A DNA stretch of 64,000 nucleotides from JBEKTY01 sp049515555 (GCA_049515555.1 JBEKTY010000005.1:1-64000); one strand, 5' to 3'; counted from the stretch's first letter, positions 7,962 through 16,718 are shown. The notes: generated by a model not told the origin, from the sequence alone. Made by a program: numbers and translations.

Positions 7962-8690
7962 TCAAGGTCCGCTGCCGGAGAGCGTATCGGTCAGGTAAAT
8001 GTCGATCCGGGCATCCTCGGCGGGCGTCGTGGCCGGCTCGTCGGCCGGCGGCGGCTGGCTGGCCGGCAGGACCGTGATGCGGAGCCGCTCCGGTTCGATC
8101 TTCAGCGTGGCCAGGAGGCCCGCCGCCTGGCGACAGCGGGCGTAGGCCAGGTCGCAGCGATCGTGATAGGGCGAGCCCGGCGGCAGGGGGCGGGCGGAGG
8201 TGTGCCCCACGATCTCGACCTGCTGCGGTTTGCCCGCCATTTCGTCGGCGATGGTCCGGAGCCAGGCCTTCTGTTGGTCGGCCAGTTGGGCGGAGGTTTC
8301 GTTGAAGTAGACGACGCCGCCGATGACGACGTGCTCTCCGCGGCCGGGGACGCGGATCCTGGCCCGCTCGTTCTTCAGGACCTTGACGTTGCCGTCTTCG
8401 TCGCCGTTGGGGGGGGTGCCGGGGCCACGACCGGCCAGTGCCGTGCCCCGCGCAGGCGAATTGCCCGGCGCCAAGCCCCAACCGGCCAACGGCTGCCAGT
8501 GGGGACCAAAGCGATACTGGAGCGAGGCCAGCGCGGCCTCCTGACGTTGCCCGTTCTTGCCCTTGGCTGCCTCGCCCGAGGCAATCGCAAACATCAGCAC
8601 GAAAAACGCCATCATGATGGTGATCATGTCGGCGTAGGAAACCATCCATTCCGGCGCGCCGTCGGGTTTTTCGTCCGGTTTGACGTTCAT
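7962..8690 (-). CDS. motB: MotB/OmpA-family stator protein
   Basis: 242 residues from ATG 8690. The N-terminal helix PEWMVSYADMITIMMAFF carries the proton-channel aspartate in the YADM position typical of MotB. A Gly/Pro-rich linker follows, and the C-terminal half is an OmpA-like peptidoglycan-binding domain (VVYFNETSAQL, VEIVGHTSARPLPPG). It pairs with motA upstream to form a peptidoglycan-anchored ion-driven stator. No flagellar genes are visible, so a role outside swimming motility cannot be excluded. A hairpin repeat occupies the place where a ribosome binding site is expected. Confidence 0.85.
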   Translation of the reverse strand: MNVKPDEKPDGAPEWMVSYADMITIMMAFFVLMFAIASGEAAKGKNGQRQEAALASLQYRFGPHWQPLAGWGLAPGNSPARGTALAGRGPGTPPNGDEDGNVKVLKNERARIRVPGRGEHVVIGGVVYFNETSAQLADQQKAWLRTIADEMAGKPQQVEIVGHTSARPLPPGSPYHDRCDLAYARCRQAAGLLATLKIEPERLRITVLPASQPPPADEPATTPAEDARIDIYLTDTLSGSGP

Positions 8691-8700
8691 GGCGAAAAAA

Positions 8701-8763
8701 GGGGTCAGGTACATTTTGTGCGAAGCACCCTGCGGACCTTTAAGGCAAAATGTACCCGACCCC
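8701..8763. repeat. Hairpin repeat, GGGGTCAGGTACATTTTG family
   Basis: 18-bp arms (8701-8718 and 8746-8763) with one mismatch, lying between motA and motB. The left arm starts 11 nt upstream of the motB ATG. Confidence 0.8.
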
Positions 8764-8782
8764 TTTCCTGTTCCTCTTCTGC

Positions 8783-9568
8783 TCAGGCGGCCTTAGCCAT
8801 GTACACCTGCCCGCGGTGTTTCGGCGGAACGAACGTGTCCAGTTTTTGGCGGACGACCCGCGGGTTGTCGCCCGACTGGATCGCCAGAATCCCCTTCAAC
8901 ACGATCTGCTTCAGCAGGACTTCCTCGCCGTTGAGGTAATTGAGCTTTTCGGCCAAGGGAATGCAGACCAAGTTGGCCAGCACGGCCCCGTAGAGGGTGC
9001 CGATCAGGGCCATGGCCATGGACGGACCGATGGTGTTGGGATTGTCCAGGTTGCCCAGCATGAAGATCAGGCCCAGCAGCGTGGCGATCATGCCGAAGGC
9101 CGGACCGCAGCGGCCGACCAGCTCGACGATTCGCTTCGCCTCGCGGTGCCGATTCTCGAGGGCCTGGATCTCGGTCCGCATGATCTCCTCGATGACCTCC
9201 GCCCGCGTCCCGTCCACCAAGAGCTGGATGCCGAGCGTGACGAACGGCTCCTGAAGATCCTCGGTCTGGTTCTCCAGGGCCAGCAGGCCGTCTCGGCGGG
9301 CGATCTCGGCCAGGGTCACCACCTCCTCGATCACTTGGCCCGGGCTGGCGGGCCTGGTGACGAAGGGCTTCTTGAGCACGGCAAACACATTGATCACCTG
9401 CTTCAGCGGATAACCCACCAGGGCCACGGCGATCGCGCCGCCGAATACCATGAGCATGGCCGGCGGATCGACGAACTTGGCCAGCGACACGTCGGCCCCG
9501 TTACAAACCAACACGCCAATCATGGCGCTGAAGCCGAGAAGCAGGCCCAGAACGGTGCTCAGTTCCAT
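8783..9568 (-). CDS. motA: MotA stator protein
   Basis: 261 residues from ATG 9568, preceded by GGGGGAAGG. The family pattern is complete: an N-terminal helix pair, a cytoplasmic loop with EEVVTLAEIARRDGLLALE, and the paired C-terminal helices with GPAFGMIATLLGLIFML and GTLYGAVLANLVCIPLAEKL. It forms the ion channel with MotB. The gene is upstream of motB on the same strand, separated by 92 bp that hold a hairpin repeat. Confidence 0.9.
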   Translation of the reverse strand: MELSTVLGLLLGFSAMIGVLVCNGADVSLAKFVDPPAMLMVFGGAIAVALVGYPLKQVINVFAVLKKPFVTRPASPGQVIEEVVTLAEIARRDGLLALENQTEDLQEPFVTLGIQLLVDGTRAEVIEEIMRTEIQALENRHREAKRIVELVGRCGPAFGMIATLLGLIFMLGNLDNPNTIGPSMAMALIGTLYGAVLANLVCIPLAEKLNYLNGEEVLLKQIVLKGILAIQSGDNPRVVRQKLDTFVPPKHRGQVYMAKAA

Positions 9569-9737
9569 ACAAACCTTCCCCCTCACGTCTGTTATCGAGT
9601 GCCGGTGCAGGTCGGCTTGATCCCGTATAGGCCGCCGGGAGCGGGAAAGCTTTCCCGACCGTCAGCGGCGGAAAAGGCGGAGAAGTCGAGGGCCGGTTGC
9701 CACGTCGTCCCCGGTGCGTTTGGGCCCCTGAAGCAGC

Positions 9738-9790
9738 CGACGCGGGGCGTGTGCCGGCCGCGTGGCCTATTGCGGCACACGGCCTGTGCG
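9738..9790. repeat. Degenerate GGCACACGG...TGTGCC palindromes
   Basis: GGGGCGTGTGCCGGCC and GCGGCACACGGCCTGTGCGG are degenerate relatives of the array at 1654-1782. The rest of 9569-9823 has no gene. Confidence 0.5.
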
Positions 9791-9823
9791 GCTTGCGTTG
9801 AGGCCGGCGGCAGCCCGCAGCGG

Positions 9824-11728
9824 TCACTCGCCGACCGTCTTGCGGTCGAAGGTTGTGCCGGTTTGCTCGTCCAGGGGCGTCTGGACTTCCCGCAGCAGGT
9901 GGCGGGTCAGATGGCTGTGCCGCCGGCTATAGAAGAAGTAGATCGCCAGGCCCACGGCCAGCCAGAACACCAATCGCAGCCAGGTGTCCAGGGGCAGGAA
10001 GAGCATCAGCGCGAGATTGACGAGAATGCCCAGCGGCGCGATCAGGTACAGCAGCGGGCAGCGGAAGGGCCGGTGGACCGCCGGCCGCTGAATCCGCAGG
10101 ACCAGCACGGCCCCGCAGACCATGACGAACGCCATCAGCGTGCCGACGTTGACCATTTCCTCGAGTTTGAGGATCGGCGTCAGCGCGGCGGTCAGGCAGA
10201 TTACCACGCCGGTAACGATGGTGGCCACGTGGGGCGTGCGGAAGCGCGGGTGCACCGTACCGAAGACTTGGGGCAGCAGCCCATCCCGCGACATGGCCAT
10301 GAAGATCCGCGCCTGGCTGAGGAACAACACCAGGAGGACGCTGGTCATGCCGGCCAGCCCGCCGACGGCGATCAGGGCGGCGGACAGTCGCAGGAGCAGG
10401 CTGCCCTGGAGGGCCGCCTTCTGGGCGAAGGCGGCGGCAATGGGGGCCCCGATGTCGATCTCCGGGTAGGGGGCCATGCCCGTCACCACCGCCGCCACCA
10501 CAATGTACAGTACCGTGCACAGCCCGAGCGATGTCAGGATTCCGATGGGCACGTCGCGTTGCGGGTGGCGGGCCTCTTCGGCGTGGGTCGAGATCGAATC
10601 GAAGCCGATGAAGGCGAAGAACACGATCGAGGCCCCCAGCATGATGCCCGAAAAACCGTAAGGCATGAAGGGGCTCCGCGTGGCGTCGTCGATGGGCACG
10701 AGCCAGCGGTTCAGCCCGATGAGGCCCAGGATGCCCCACGACTGGGCCTCGGCCTCGGTTTCCCGGCCTTCGACTTGCGTCAGCAGTTCTTCCACGACCT
10801 GCCGGTCCTGGCCGGTGTGCGGCAGATCGGCGGCCAGCCGGGCCGAAAGGTCTTCCAGTTGCCGGCGGGCCTCGGCGGCGGTCAGTTTGCCTTCGCTGCG
10901 GAGCCGGGTCAGCTCGGCGCTCTGCCGCACGATACGATATTGTGCGACCAGTTGCTTCTGCACCTCGGCCGCATGGGACTCCGTCCAGGGACCGTTTTTA
11001 TTTCCGTACTTGTTCACCAGGTCTGGAATGAGTTTCTTCTCCTGGGGCAGCGTTCGCCGCGCGACGGAAATGTCCGTCCAGTTGGCGCGGTCCACGTAGG
11101 CCCAGCCGACCACGATCACGAACAGCACCACAGCCAGTTTGGCCGCCACGAGGATGGCGTTGGTCCGCGCGCTTTCGCGGATGCCCAGCACGAGGACCAC
11201 CGTGACCACGGCCATGATGAGGACCGAGGGAAGATTGAGAATTCCGGTGGTGCTGTTTTCGATGGAGATGGGCGGGTTGCACAAAATGGCGGGCACCCGC
11301 GGCAACCCGATCGCCGCCAGCAGCTCGTTGAGGTAATGCGTCCAGGCCGAGGCCACGGTGGCGCAGCCCATGGCGTATTCCAGGATCAGGTCCCAGCCGA
11401 TGATCCAGGCGAAGATTTCGCCCAGGGTAGTGTAGGCGTAGGTGTAGGCGCTGCCGGCCACGGGGGCCATGGCGGCGAACTCGGCGTAGCAGAAGGCGGC
11501 CACGGCGCAGCCCAGGCCGGCGATGGCATAGGACAAGATGACGGCCGGGCCGGCGTCCTGGGCCGCGGCCCGGCCGGTCATGACGAAGATGCCCGCCCCG
11601 ATAATGCAGCCGATGCCCAGCGCCGTCAGGGACCAGGGGCCCAGCACGCGATGCAGGCGGTGTTCGCCGGCCGCCTCGGCCAGCAGGGCTTCCAGGTCCT
11701 TGCGGGCGAAGATCAGTTTCCAGCTCAC
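9824..11728 (-). CDS. APC-family (cationic) amino acid permease with long loop insert
   Basis: 634 residues. I chose the GTG at 11728 because a perfect AGGAGG lies 7 nt upstream (11736-11741 region); an ATG at 11749 is possible but would overlap cstA. The CAT-like permease core is clear: GIGCIIGAGIFVMTG, EFAAMAPVAGSAYTYAY, IIGWDLILEY, VFFAFIGFD. Twelve or more hydrophobic segments are expected in the inner membrane. Between ANWTD and PYGFSG, about residues 219-352, there is a roughly 130-residue charged, coiled-coil-like segment that ordinary members lack. The gene follows cstA so closely that the cstA stop codon overlaps its ribosome binding site. Confidence 0.88.
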   Translation of the reverse strand: MSWKLIFARKDLEALLAEAAGEHRLHRVLGPWSLTALGIGCIIGAGIFVMTGRAAAQDAGPAVILSYAIAGLGCAVAAFCYAEFAAMAPVAGSAYTYAYTTLGEIFAWIIGWDLILEYAMGCATVASAWTHYLNELLAAIGLPRVPAILCNPPISIENSTTGILNLPSVLIMAVVTVVLVLGIRESARTNAILVAAKLAVVLFVIVVGWAYVDRANWTDISVARRTLPQEKKLIPDLVNKYGNKNGPWTESHAAEVQKQLVAQYRIVRQSAELTRLRSEGKLTAAEARRQLEDLSARLAADLPHTGQDRQVVEELLTQVEGRETEAEAQSWGILGLIGLNRWLVPIDDATRSPFMPYGFSGIMLGASIVFFAFIGFDSISTHAEEARHPQRDVPIGILTSLGLCTVLYIVVAAVVTGMAPYPEIDIGAPIAAAFAQKAALQGSLLLRLSAALIAVGGLAGMTSVLLVLFLSQARIFMAMSRDGLLPQVFGTVHPRFRTPHVATIVTGVVICLTAALTPILKLEEMVNVGTLMAFVMVCGAVLVLRIQRPAVHRPFRCPLLYLIAPLGILVNLALMLFLPLDTWLRLVFWLAVGLAIYFFYSRRHSHLTRHLLREVQTPLDEQTGTTFDRKTVGE

Positions 11729-11738
11729 GCGGGCCCTC

Positions 11739-13733
11739 CTACTCGGCAAGCTGCGGCTGGGCCGCCGCGCTGAGGATCGCGTACCAGCGCCGCACGGCGT
11801 CCAGCACGATCAACGTCGTCAGTACCAACATGATGCTCGCCAGCGCGCACATCAGCTTCAGCGAAAAAGCCTTGGCCGGATCCAGCGACGGGCCGGCCAG
11901 ATCGGCCCACCAGGCTTGGATCCGCAGCACCCCGGCGAAAAACACCGTAACCACGACAAACGCCAGCGGCACGCCCGTGCACAAAGCATAGACCCGCTTC
12001 GGCGAATGCTTAAGCAGGTAGGTGGTGCCGACGGTGAGGGCAATCGCCGCCAGAAGCTGGTTGGCAATGCCCATCATGTTCCAGAGGGTATCGATGCTGC
12101 TGGTATAGACCAGGTACCCCCAGAGGGCGCAGACCAAGAGGCTCATCGAGACGTTCAAGAGCCAATTGGGCTGGTGGCGTTCACGGGGACTGTCCCAATT
12201 TTCGTCCGCCTGTCCTTCCGGACAGGCCGAAGATGGGACTGTCCCCTTCGGCCCGGCCGGTCGGCGGCGGAACTGGGTAAGCGAGTCCTCGAAAATGAAC
12301 CGCGCCACGCGGGTGCCGGTCTCCAGGAGCGTCAGGATGAACAGCGCTTCGAACATGATCACGAAGTGGTACCAATAGGCGGCCATGCGGTCCATGCCGG
12401 GGAGCTTCGAGAAGACCTTGGCCATGCCCGCGGCCAGCGTCACGGCGCCTCCCACGCGGCCGGCCAGTTCCTCGTGCATGCCGGCCTCGAGCGATTGCAG
12501 CTCGACGGGGGCGATATCCCATTTGTGCTCGGACCGGACGCGGCGGCTCATTTCGGCATAACGTTCGTCGCCGTATTGGCGGGTCAGCCGGGCCCGCTGG
12601 TCGAGATCGGCGACCGCGGCGATTTCCCGCGGCGGCGAGACGGCGTAGTTGATGCGGAAGTAATCGCCCGGCTCCAATGCGCAAGCGGCAATCAAGGCGG
12701 TGACCGAGACAAAGCCCTCCAAGAGCATCGCCCCGTAGCCGATGGGGCGGATGTCCGACTCCTTGTTGAGCATCTTGGGCGTCGTGCCGGAGCCGATCAG
12801 GGCGTGGAACCCGGACAGCGCTCCGCACATGATCACGATGCAGACGAAGGGCCACACCGAGCCGAACATCACCGGCCCGCCGCCGTGTATGAAAGGCGTC
12901 GTGGCCGGCATCTTCAACGCCGGATGGGCCACGAAAATCCCCAAGGCCAGCAGGACGATCACGCCGATCTTCATGTACGAGCTGAGATAGTCGCGCGGGC
13001 AGAGCAGGAGCCAGACCGGCAGGATCGAGGCGATCGCCGCGTACACCGGCAGGATGACCGATAGTTGCGATTTACTGAAGATGAGATACCCGCTCAGCCA
13101 CGAGTCGCTGAAAGGCTTGCCGAAGATGACGCCCAAGAGCACGAGGCTTACGCCGATAATCGACGCCTCACCGATGCGGCCCGGCCGGATCTTGTTCATC
13201 CACAGACCGGTCAGCAGCGCGGCAGGAATGGTCACGACGATCGTGAACATGCCCCAAGCGCTTTGGCTGAGGGCATTGACTACGACCATGGCCACGCCGG
13301 CCAAGGTGGCGATGATGATGAACAGCGTGGCCAGGGTGGTCGTCGCCCCGGCCAGCGGGCCGAGCAGCTCGCGGGCGATCTGGGGCAGCGATTGCCCGTT
13401 GTGCCGAACGGAGGCCAACAGGATCACGAAATCGTGCACGCCGCCGGCCAGGCAGGCCCCGATCACCAGCCAGGCGAAGCCGGGGAAGTAGCCCCATTGC
13501 GACGCCAGGACCGGGCCTACCAGCGGCCCGGGGCCGGCAATGGCGGCAAAATGGACCCCGAACAGCACCAGCCGCCGTGTGGGATGGTAGTCTACGTCGT
13601 CGCGGAGCCGGTGGGCGGGAGTGATGTGCGCGTCGTCGAGCACCGCCACCCGGGCCGCCAAGAACGCCCCGTAGAACCGATAGGCCACTAAGAACGCCGC
13701 CAGCGCGGCAATCACCAGCACCAATGAGTTCAC
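11739..13733 (-). CDS. cstA: CstA carbon-starvation transporter
   Basis: 664 residues with many transmembrane helices. CstA signatures include FGVHFAAIAGPGPLVGPVLA, GGVHDFVILLASVRHNG and GALSGFHALIGSGTTPK. Characterised relatives import pyruvate or peptides during carbon limitation. Near residues 495-516, just before the last helix bundle, the reading frame passes through a GGGGACTGTCCC hairpin repeat and encodes a Gly/Pro/Asp/Glu-rich loop absent from ordinary CstA. The stop codon TAG is the first part of TAGGAGG, the ribosome binding site of the downstream permease, so the two are probably translated together. Confidence 0.92.
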   Translation of the reverse strand: MNSLVLVIAALAAFLVAYRFYGAFLAARVAVLDDAHITPAHRLRDDVDYHPTRRLVLFGVHFAAIAGPGPLVGPVLASQWGYFPGFAWLVIGACLAGGVHDFVILLASVRHNGQSLPQIARELLGPLAGATTTLATLFIIIATLAGVAMVVVNALSQSAWGMFTIVVTIPAALLTGLWMNKIRPGRIGEASIIGVSLVLLGVIFGKPFSDSWLSGYLIFSKSQLSVILPVYAAIASILPVWLLLCPRDYLSSYMKIGVIVLLALGIFVAHPALKMPATTPFIHGGGPVMFGSVWPFVCIVIMCGALSGFHALIGSGTTPKMLNKESDIRPIGYGAMLLEGFVSVTALIAACALEPGDYFRINYAVSPPREIAAVADLDQRARLTRQYGDERYAEMSRRVRSEHKWDIAPVELQSLEAGMHEELAGRVGGAVTLAAGMAKVFSKLPGMDRMAAYWYHFVIMFEALFILTLLETGTRVARFIFEDSLTQFRRRPAGPKGTVPSSACPEGQADENWDSPRERHQPNWLLNVSMSLLVCALWGYLVYTSSIDTLWNMMGIANQLLAAIALTVGTTYLLKHSPKRVYALCTGVPLAFVVVTVFFAGVLRIQAWWADLAGPSLDPAKAFSLKLMCALASIMLVLTTLIVLDAVRRWYAILSAAAQPQLAE
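12186..12249. repeat. GGGGACTGTCCC hairpin repeat inside cstA
   Basis: Outer near-palindromic arms (GGGGAC(T/A)GTCCCA...) enclose a second hairpin CCTGTCC-TTCC-GGACAGG. It is read through in frame by cstA. It is the same family as 57675-57718. Confidence 0.85.
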
Positions 13734-13754
13734 GGGTTACCTGCGGGGGCAGTT

Positions 13755-13858
13755 CTCAGTGTTCAGTTTTCCGTGTTCAGTTCTCGCTGTTCGGTGCTCA
13801 GTTCGATAGCTGGCTCAAACTGAACACTGAACGCTGAAAACTGAACACTGGAGCCCAT
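13755..13858. repeat. GTTCAGTGTTCAG intergenic hairpin
   Basis: TTCAGT-rich units on the left (13755-13805) are complementary to CTGAACACTGAACGCTGAAAAC on the right (13818-13855). Related material is at 53752-53818. Confidence 0.65.
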
Positions 13859-13907
13859 CTTACGGCATGCGCCGCTTTCGAGCAATTGGTGGGAGGTCGG
13901 AGGGAGG

Positions 13908-13935
13908 TAGACGCGCGCGACAGACGCGCTATAAT
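13908..13935 (+). promoter_or_regulatory. Possible trxB promoter
   Basis: A perfect TATAAT at 13930-13935, 48 nt before the trxB ATG. The -35 side (GTAGAC, 13908-13913, 16-nt spacer) is weak, so only the -10 box is convincing. Confidence 0.4.
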
Positions 13936-13982
13936 GTCCAAATCTCTTCCAAGATTACCCCTTCGCAACGGACGTACGACCC

Positions 13983-15029
13983 ATGCCTGAGAAAGTCATC
14001 ATTATCGGCAGTGGCCCCGCCGCCTGGACGGCCGCCATCTACGCAGGCCGGGCGGAACTTGCCCCGCTGGTGATCGAGGGGGCCATTACGGAAGAGAACC
14101 GCCTGGCCGGGACCCTTCCTTTGGGGCAGTTGGCTCTGACGACCGAAATCGAGAACTTCCCCGGCTTTCCCGCCGGCGACCTGCAGGCCTACCTCGAGAG
14201 CGCGATGCCCCCCGACAAGCGGGCCATGATGCCGCCGCACGACAAACACGGCATCAGCGGCCCCGAGCTCATGGAGCTGATGCGGCAGCAGGCGATCAAT
14301 TTCGGCGCGCGGGTCGTCAGCGCGGACGTGGCGTCGGTCGATTTCAGCGGCCATCCGTTCCGCCTGGGTGTATCGGACAGTCAGACCTACGAGGCCTGGG
14401 CCGTGATCGTAGCCACCGGCGCCCGGGCCAACTACCTGGGCCTGCCCTCGGAGCAGCGGTTCAAGAACCGCGGCGTCAGCGCCTGCGCCGTGTGCGACGG
14501 CGCGCTGCCGCGGTTCCGCAACCGGCCGCTGGCGGTGGTCGGCGGCGGCGACTCGGCCGTCGAGGAAGCCAACTACCTGAGCCGCTACGCCGCCAAGGTG
14601 TACCTGATCCACCGCCGCGAGCAGTTGCGGGCGTCGAAGATCATGGCCGAGCGGCTCCTGGCCAACCCCAAGGTCGAAGTGCTGTGGAACCGCACCGTGG
14701 AAGAGGTGCTGGGCAACGAGCGCGACGGAGTGACCGGCGCCCGGCTGGCGAGCACGGCCGGCCAGCCGCCGCTGGAGATCGAGATATCGGGCTTCTTCGC
14801 GGCCGTGGGCCACACGCCCAACACGGCCTTCCTGGAAGGCAAACTCGGGTTGACCGAAAAGAAGTACATCAAGTTGACCAACCCCATGCGGACCTTCACC
14901 AGTGTCGCGGGGGTCTTTGCCGCCGGCGATGTGGCCGACGACTACTACCGCCAGGCCGTCACGGCGGCGGGCACCGGTTGCATGGCCGCCCTGGACGCCG
15001 AACGCTGGCTGGCCGAACACGCGTTCTAA
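13983..15029 (+). CDS. trxB: Thioredoxin-disulfide reductase
   Basis: 348 residues. FAD-binding motif IIGSGPAAWTAAIYAGRA at the N-terminus; redox-active cysteines CAVCD near residue 163; NADPH-binding VVGGGDSAVEEANYL; and the C-terminal FAD motif GVFAAGDVADDYYRQAVTAAG. It transfers electrons from NADPH to thioredoxin in the cytoplasm. It is slightly longer than the E. coli enzyme because of a longer segment around residues 70-90. Transcription probably ends at the hairpin after the gene. Confidence 0.95.
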   Translation: MPEKVIIIGSGPAAWTAAIYAGRAELAPLVIEGAITEENRLAGTLPLGQLALTTEIENFPGFPAGDLQAYLESAMPPDKRAMMPPHDKHGISGPELMELMRQQAINFGARVVSADVASVDFSGHPFRLGVSDSQTYEAWAVIVATGARANYLGLPSEQRFKNRGVSACAVCDGALPRFRNRPLAVVGGGDSAVEEANYLSRYAAKVYLIHRREQLRASKIMAERLLANPKVEVLWNRTVEEVLGNERDGVTGARLASTAGQPPLEIEISGFFAAVGHTPNTAFLEGKLGLTEKKYIKLTNPMRTFTSVAGVFAAGDVADDYYRQAVTAAGTGCMAALDAERWLAEHAF

Positions 15030-15067
15030 GTGCTGGAGTAATGGCGCTTGGTAGTTGCCAATCATCG

Positions 15068-15102
15068 CTCCGCCGGCACAAGGCCGGCGGAGGCGTTTTT
15101 TT
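15068..15102 (+). terminator. Rho-independent terminator after trxB
   Basis: A perfect 10-bp stem CTCCGCCGGC/GCCGGCGGAG with a 5-nt loop, followed by GCG and seven T. It lies 38 nt past the trxB stop and just before the asnS ribosome binding site. Confidence 0.9.
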
Positions 15103-15121
15103 AGTCGCAAGGAGCGGCATA

Positions 15122-16576
15122 ATGCCCGAAAAGCTCACCGTCGGCGAGGCCCGGCGTCCCGAGGCCATCGACCGCGAGGTGGCCGTGCAGGGCTGGGTCC
15201 GCACGCGGCGGGACTCGAAGGCCAACTTCAGCTTCCTCGAGATCAACGACGGCTCCTGCCAGGGCAACCTCCAGGTGCTGGCCGACGCTGCGCTAGGGAA
15301 TTACGAGTCGGAGATCAAGCGGCTGACGGCCGGGTGCAGCGTTTCGGTCGAGGGCCTGATCCGGGCCTCGCCCGGCAAAGGCCAATCGACCGAACTGGCC
15401 GCCCGAAGCGTCGCCGTGTACGGCTGGGCCGATCCGGACAGCTATCCGCTCCAGAAGAAACAGCATTCCTTCGAGTTCCTGCGGACGATCGCCCACCTGC
15501 GGCCGCGGACGAACACCATGGGGGCCATCGCCCGGGTGCGGAACCGCGTCTGCCGCTCGATCCACGACTTCTTCCAGGAGCAAGGCTTCCTGTACGTCCA
15601 CACGCCGATCATTACGGCCAGCGACTGCGAGGGGGCGGGGGCCATGTTCCGTGTCACCACGCTGGCCCCCGGCGCCGCCGATCGCTCCGCTGGCCCGCGT
15701 GCCGATGTGGCACGATTGGGAGAGGGGCCGGGGGTGAGGGTATCCGACGCCACGCCGGCCGACTTCAGCCAGGATTTCTTCGCCCGCCCCACGTTCTTGA
15801 CCGTCAGCGGCCAACTGGAGGCCGAAACCTTCGCCTGCTCGCTGGGCAAGTGCTACACGTTCGGCCCCACCTTCCGGGCTGAGAACTCCAACACCACCCG
15901 GCACCTGGCCGAGTTCTGGATGGTCGAGCCGGAGATGGCTTTCTTCGACCTCGCGGACAACATGGAGCTGGCCGAGCGGTTCCTGAAGCGGATCTTCCAA
16001 GACGTGCTGACGCAATGCGCCGAGGACATGGAGTTCTTCCGCCAGCGGATTGACCCCACGGTGGTCGACGTGCTGCGGCACGTGGTCGAGAGCCGCTTCA
16101 TCCGCCTGCCCTATACCGAGGCGGTGGAAATCCTGCGGCTTTCGGGCCGGCAGTTCGAGTTCCCGGTAGACTGGGGCCACGATCTGCAAGCCGAGCACGA
16201 GCGATACCTGACCGAGGAGCACTTCCGCTCGCCCGTGGTGCTTTACGATTATCCCCGCTCGATCAAGCCCTTTTACATGCGATTGAACGACGACGGCCGG
16301 ACCGTGCGGGCGATGGACGTGCTGGTGCCCAAGGTGGGCGAGATCATCGGCGGCAGCCAGCGTGAGGAGCGGCTCGACGTGCTCGACGCCCGCATGAAAG
16401 AACAAAACCTCGATCCCGAGAGCTACTGGTGGTATCGCGACCTGCGGCGCTACGGCACGGTGCCGCACTCGGGGTTCGGCCTGGGCGTCGAGCGGCTGAT
16501 GCTCTTCATAACGGGCATGGTCAACATCCGCGACGTGATCCCCTTCCCCCGCGCCCCGGGCAGCGCCGAGTTCTGA
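15122..16576 (+). CDS. asnS: Asparaginyl-tRNA synthetase with repeat-derived insert
   Basis: 484 residues, a class II enzyme charging tRNA-Asn. It has an N-terminal OB-fold anticodon-binding domain (VAVQGWVRTRRDSKANFSFL) and then the catalytic core with motif 2 FRAENSNTTRHLAEFWM and motif 3 GFGLGVERLM. IGGSQREERLDVLD and WWYRDLRRYG are as in AsnRS. ATG 15122 has AGGAG upstream. About residues 183-210 encode an Ala/Gly/Arg-rich loop from a palindromic intergenic repeat, placed between MFRVTTL and DFSQDFF, where AsnRS enzymes vary in length. Motifs on either side are intact, so the enzyme is probably active. Confidence 0.95.
   Translation: MPEKLTVGEARRPEAIDREVAVQGWVRTRRDSKANFSFLEINDGSCQGNLQVLADAALGNYESEIKRLTAGCSVSVEGLIRASPGKGQSTELAARSVAVYGWADPDSYPLQKKQHSFEFLRTIAHLRPRTNTMGAIARVRNRVCRSIHDFFQEQGFLYVHTPIITASDCEGAGAMFRVTTLAPGAADRSAGPRADVARLGEGPGVRVSDATPADFSQDFFARPTFLTVSGQLEAETFACSLGKCYTFGPTFRAENSNTTRHLAEFWMVEPEMAFFDLADNMELAERFLKRIFQDVLTQCAEDMEFFRQRIDPTVVDVLRHVVESRFIRLPYTEAVEILRLSGRQFEFPVDWGHDLQAEHERYLTEEHFRSPVVLYDYPRSIKPFYMRLNDDGRTVRAMDVLVPKVGEIIGGSQREERLDVLDARMKEQNLDPESYWWYRDLRRYGTVPHSGFGLGVERLMLFITGMVNIRDVIPFPRAPGSAEF
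15691..15740. repeat. Palindromic repeat inside asnS
   Basis: CCCGCGTGCCGATGTGGCAC followed by GATTGGGAGAGGGGCC and GGGGTGAGGG. The same sequence with few changes is found again just after the gene at 16601-16659. Confidence 0.8.
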
Positions 16577-16600
16577 CGGCGCTGCGGGGGCAGGCCGGAT

Positions 16601-16659
16601 GCCCGGTCCCCTCTCCCGCGTGCCGCTGCGGCACGAATGGGAGAGGGCCAGGGTGAGGG
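16601..16659. repeat. CCCTCTCCC / GTGCCGCTGCGGCAC repeat after asnS
   Basis: It contains CCCCTCTCCCGCGTGCCG and GGGAGAGGGCCAGGGTGAGGG in palindromic arrangement, 25 nt beyond the asnS stop. Confidence 0.75.
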
Positions 16660-16718
16660 AAACATGGAATAGAAGTATCACAAGAATTGATTATTGCTCG
16701 TTAATGGAGAAAACTACG

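Noticed and set aside
7962..9568. TolQ/TolR or ExbB/ExbD pair
   Set aside because: The second protein has a full OmpA-like peptidoglycan domain and the first has MotA loop motifs, so MotA/MotB is the better call.
8750..11773. 1007-residue plus-strand ORF
   Set aside because: It is the antisense shadow of motA and the permease: high-GC frame rich in His, Gly and Arg with no domain, opposite clearly conserved genes.
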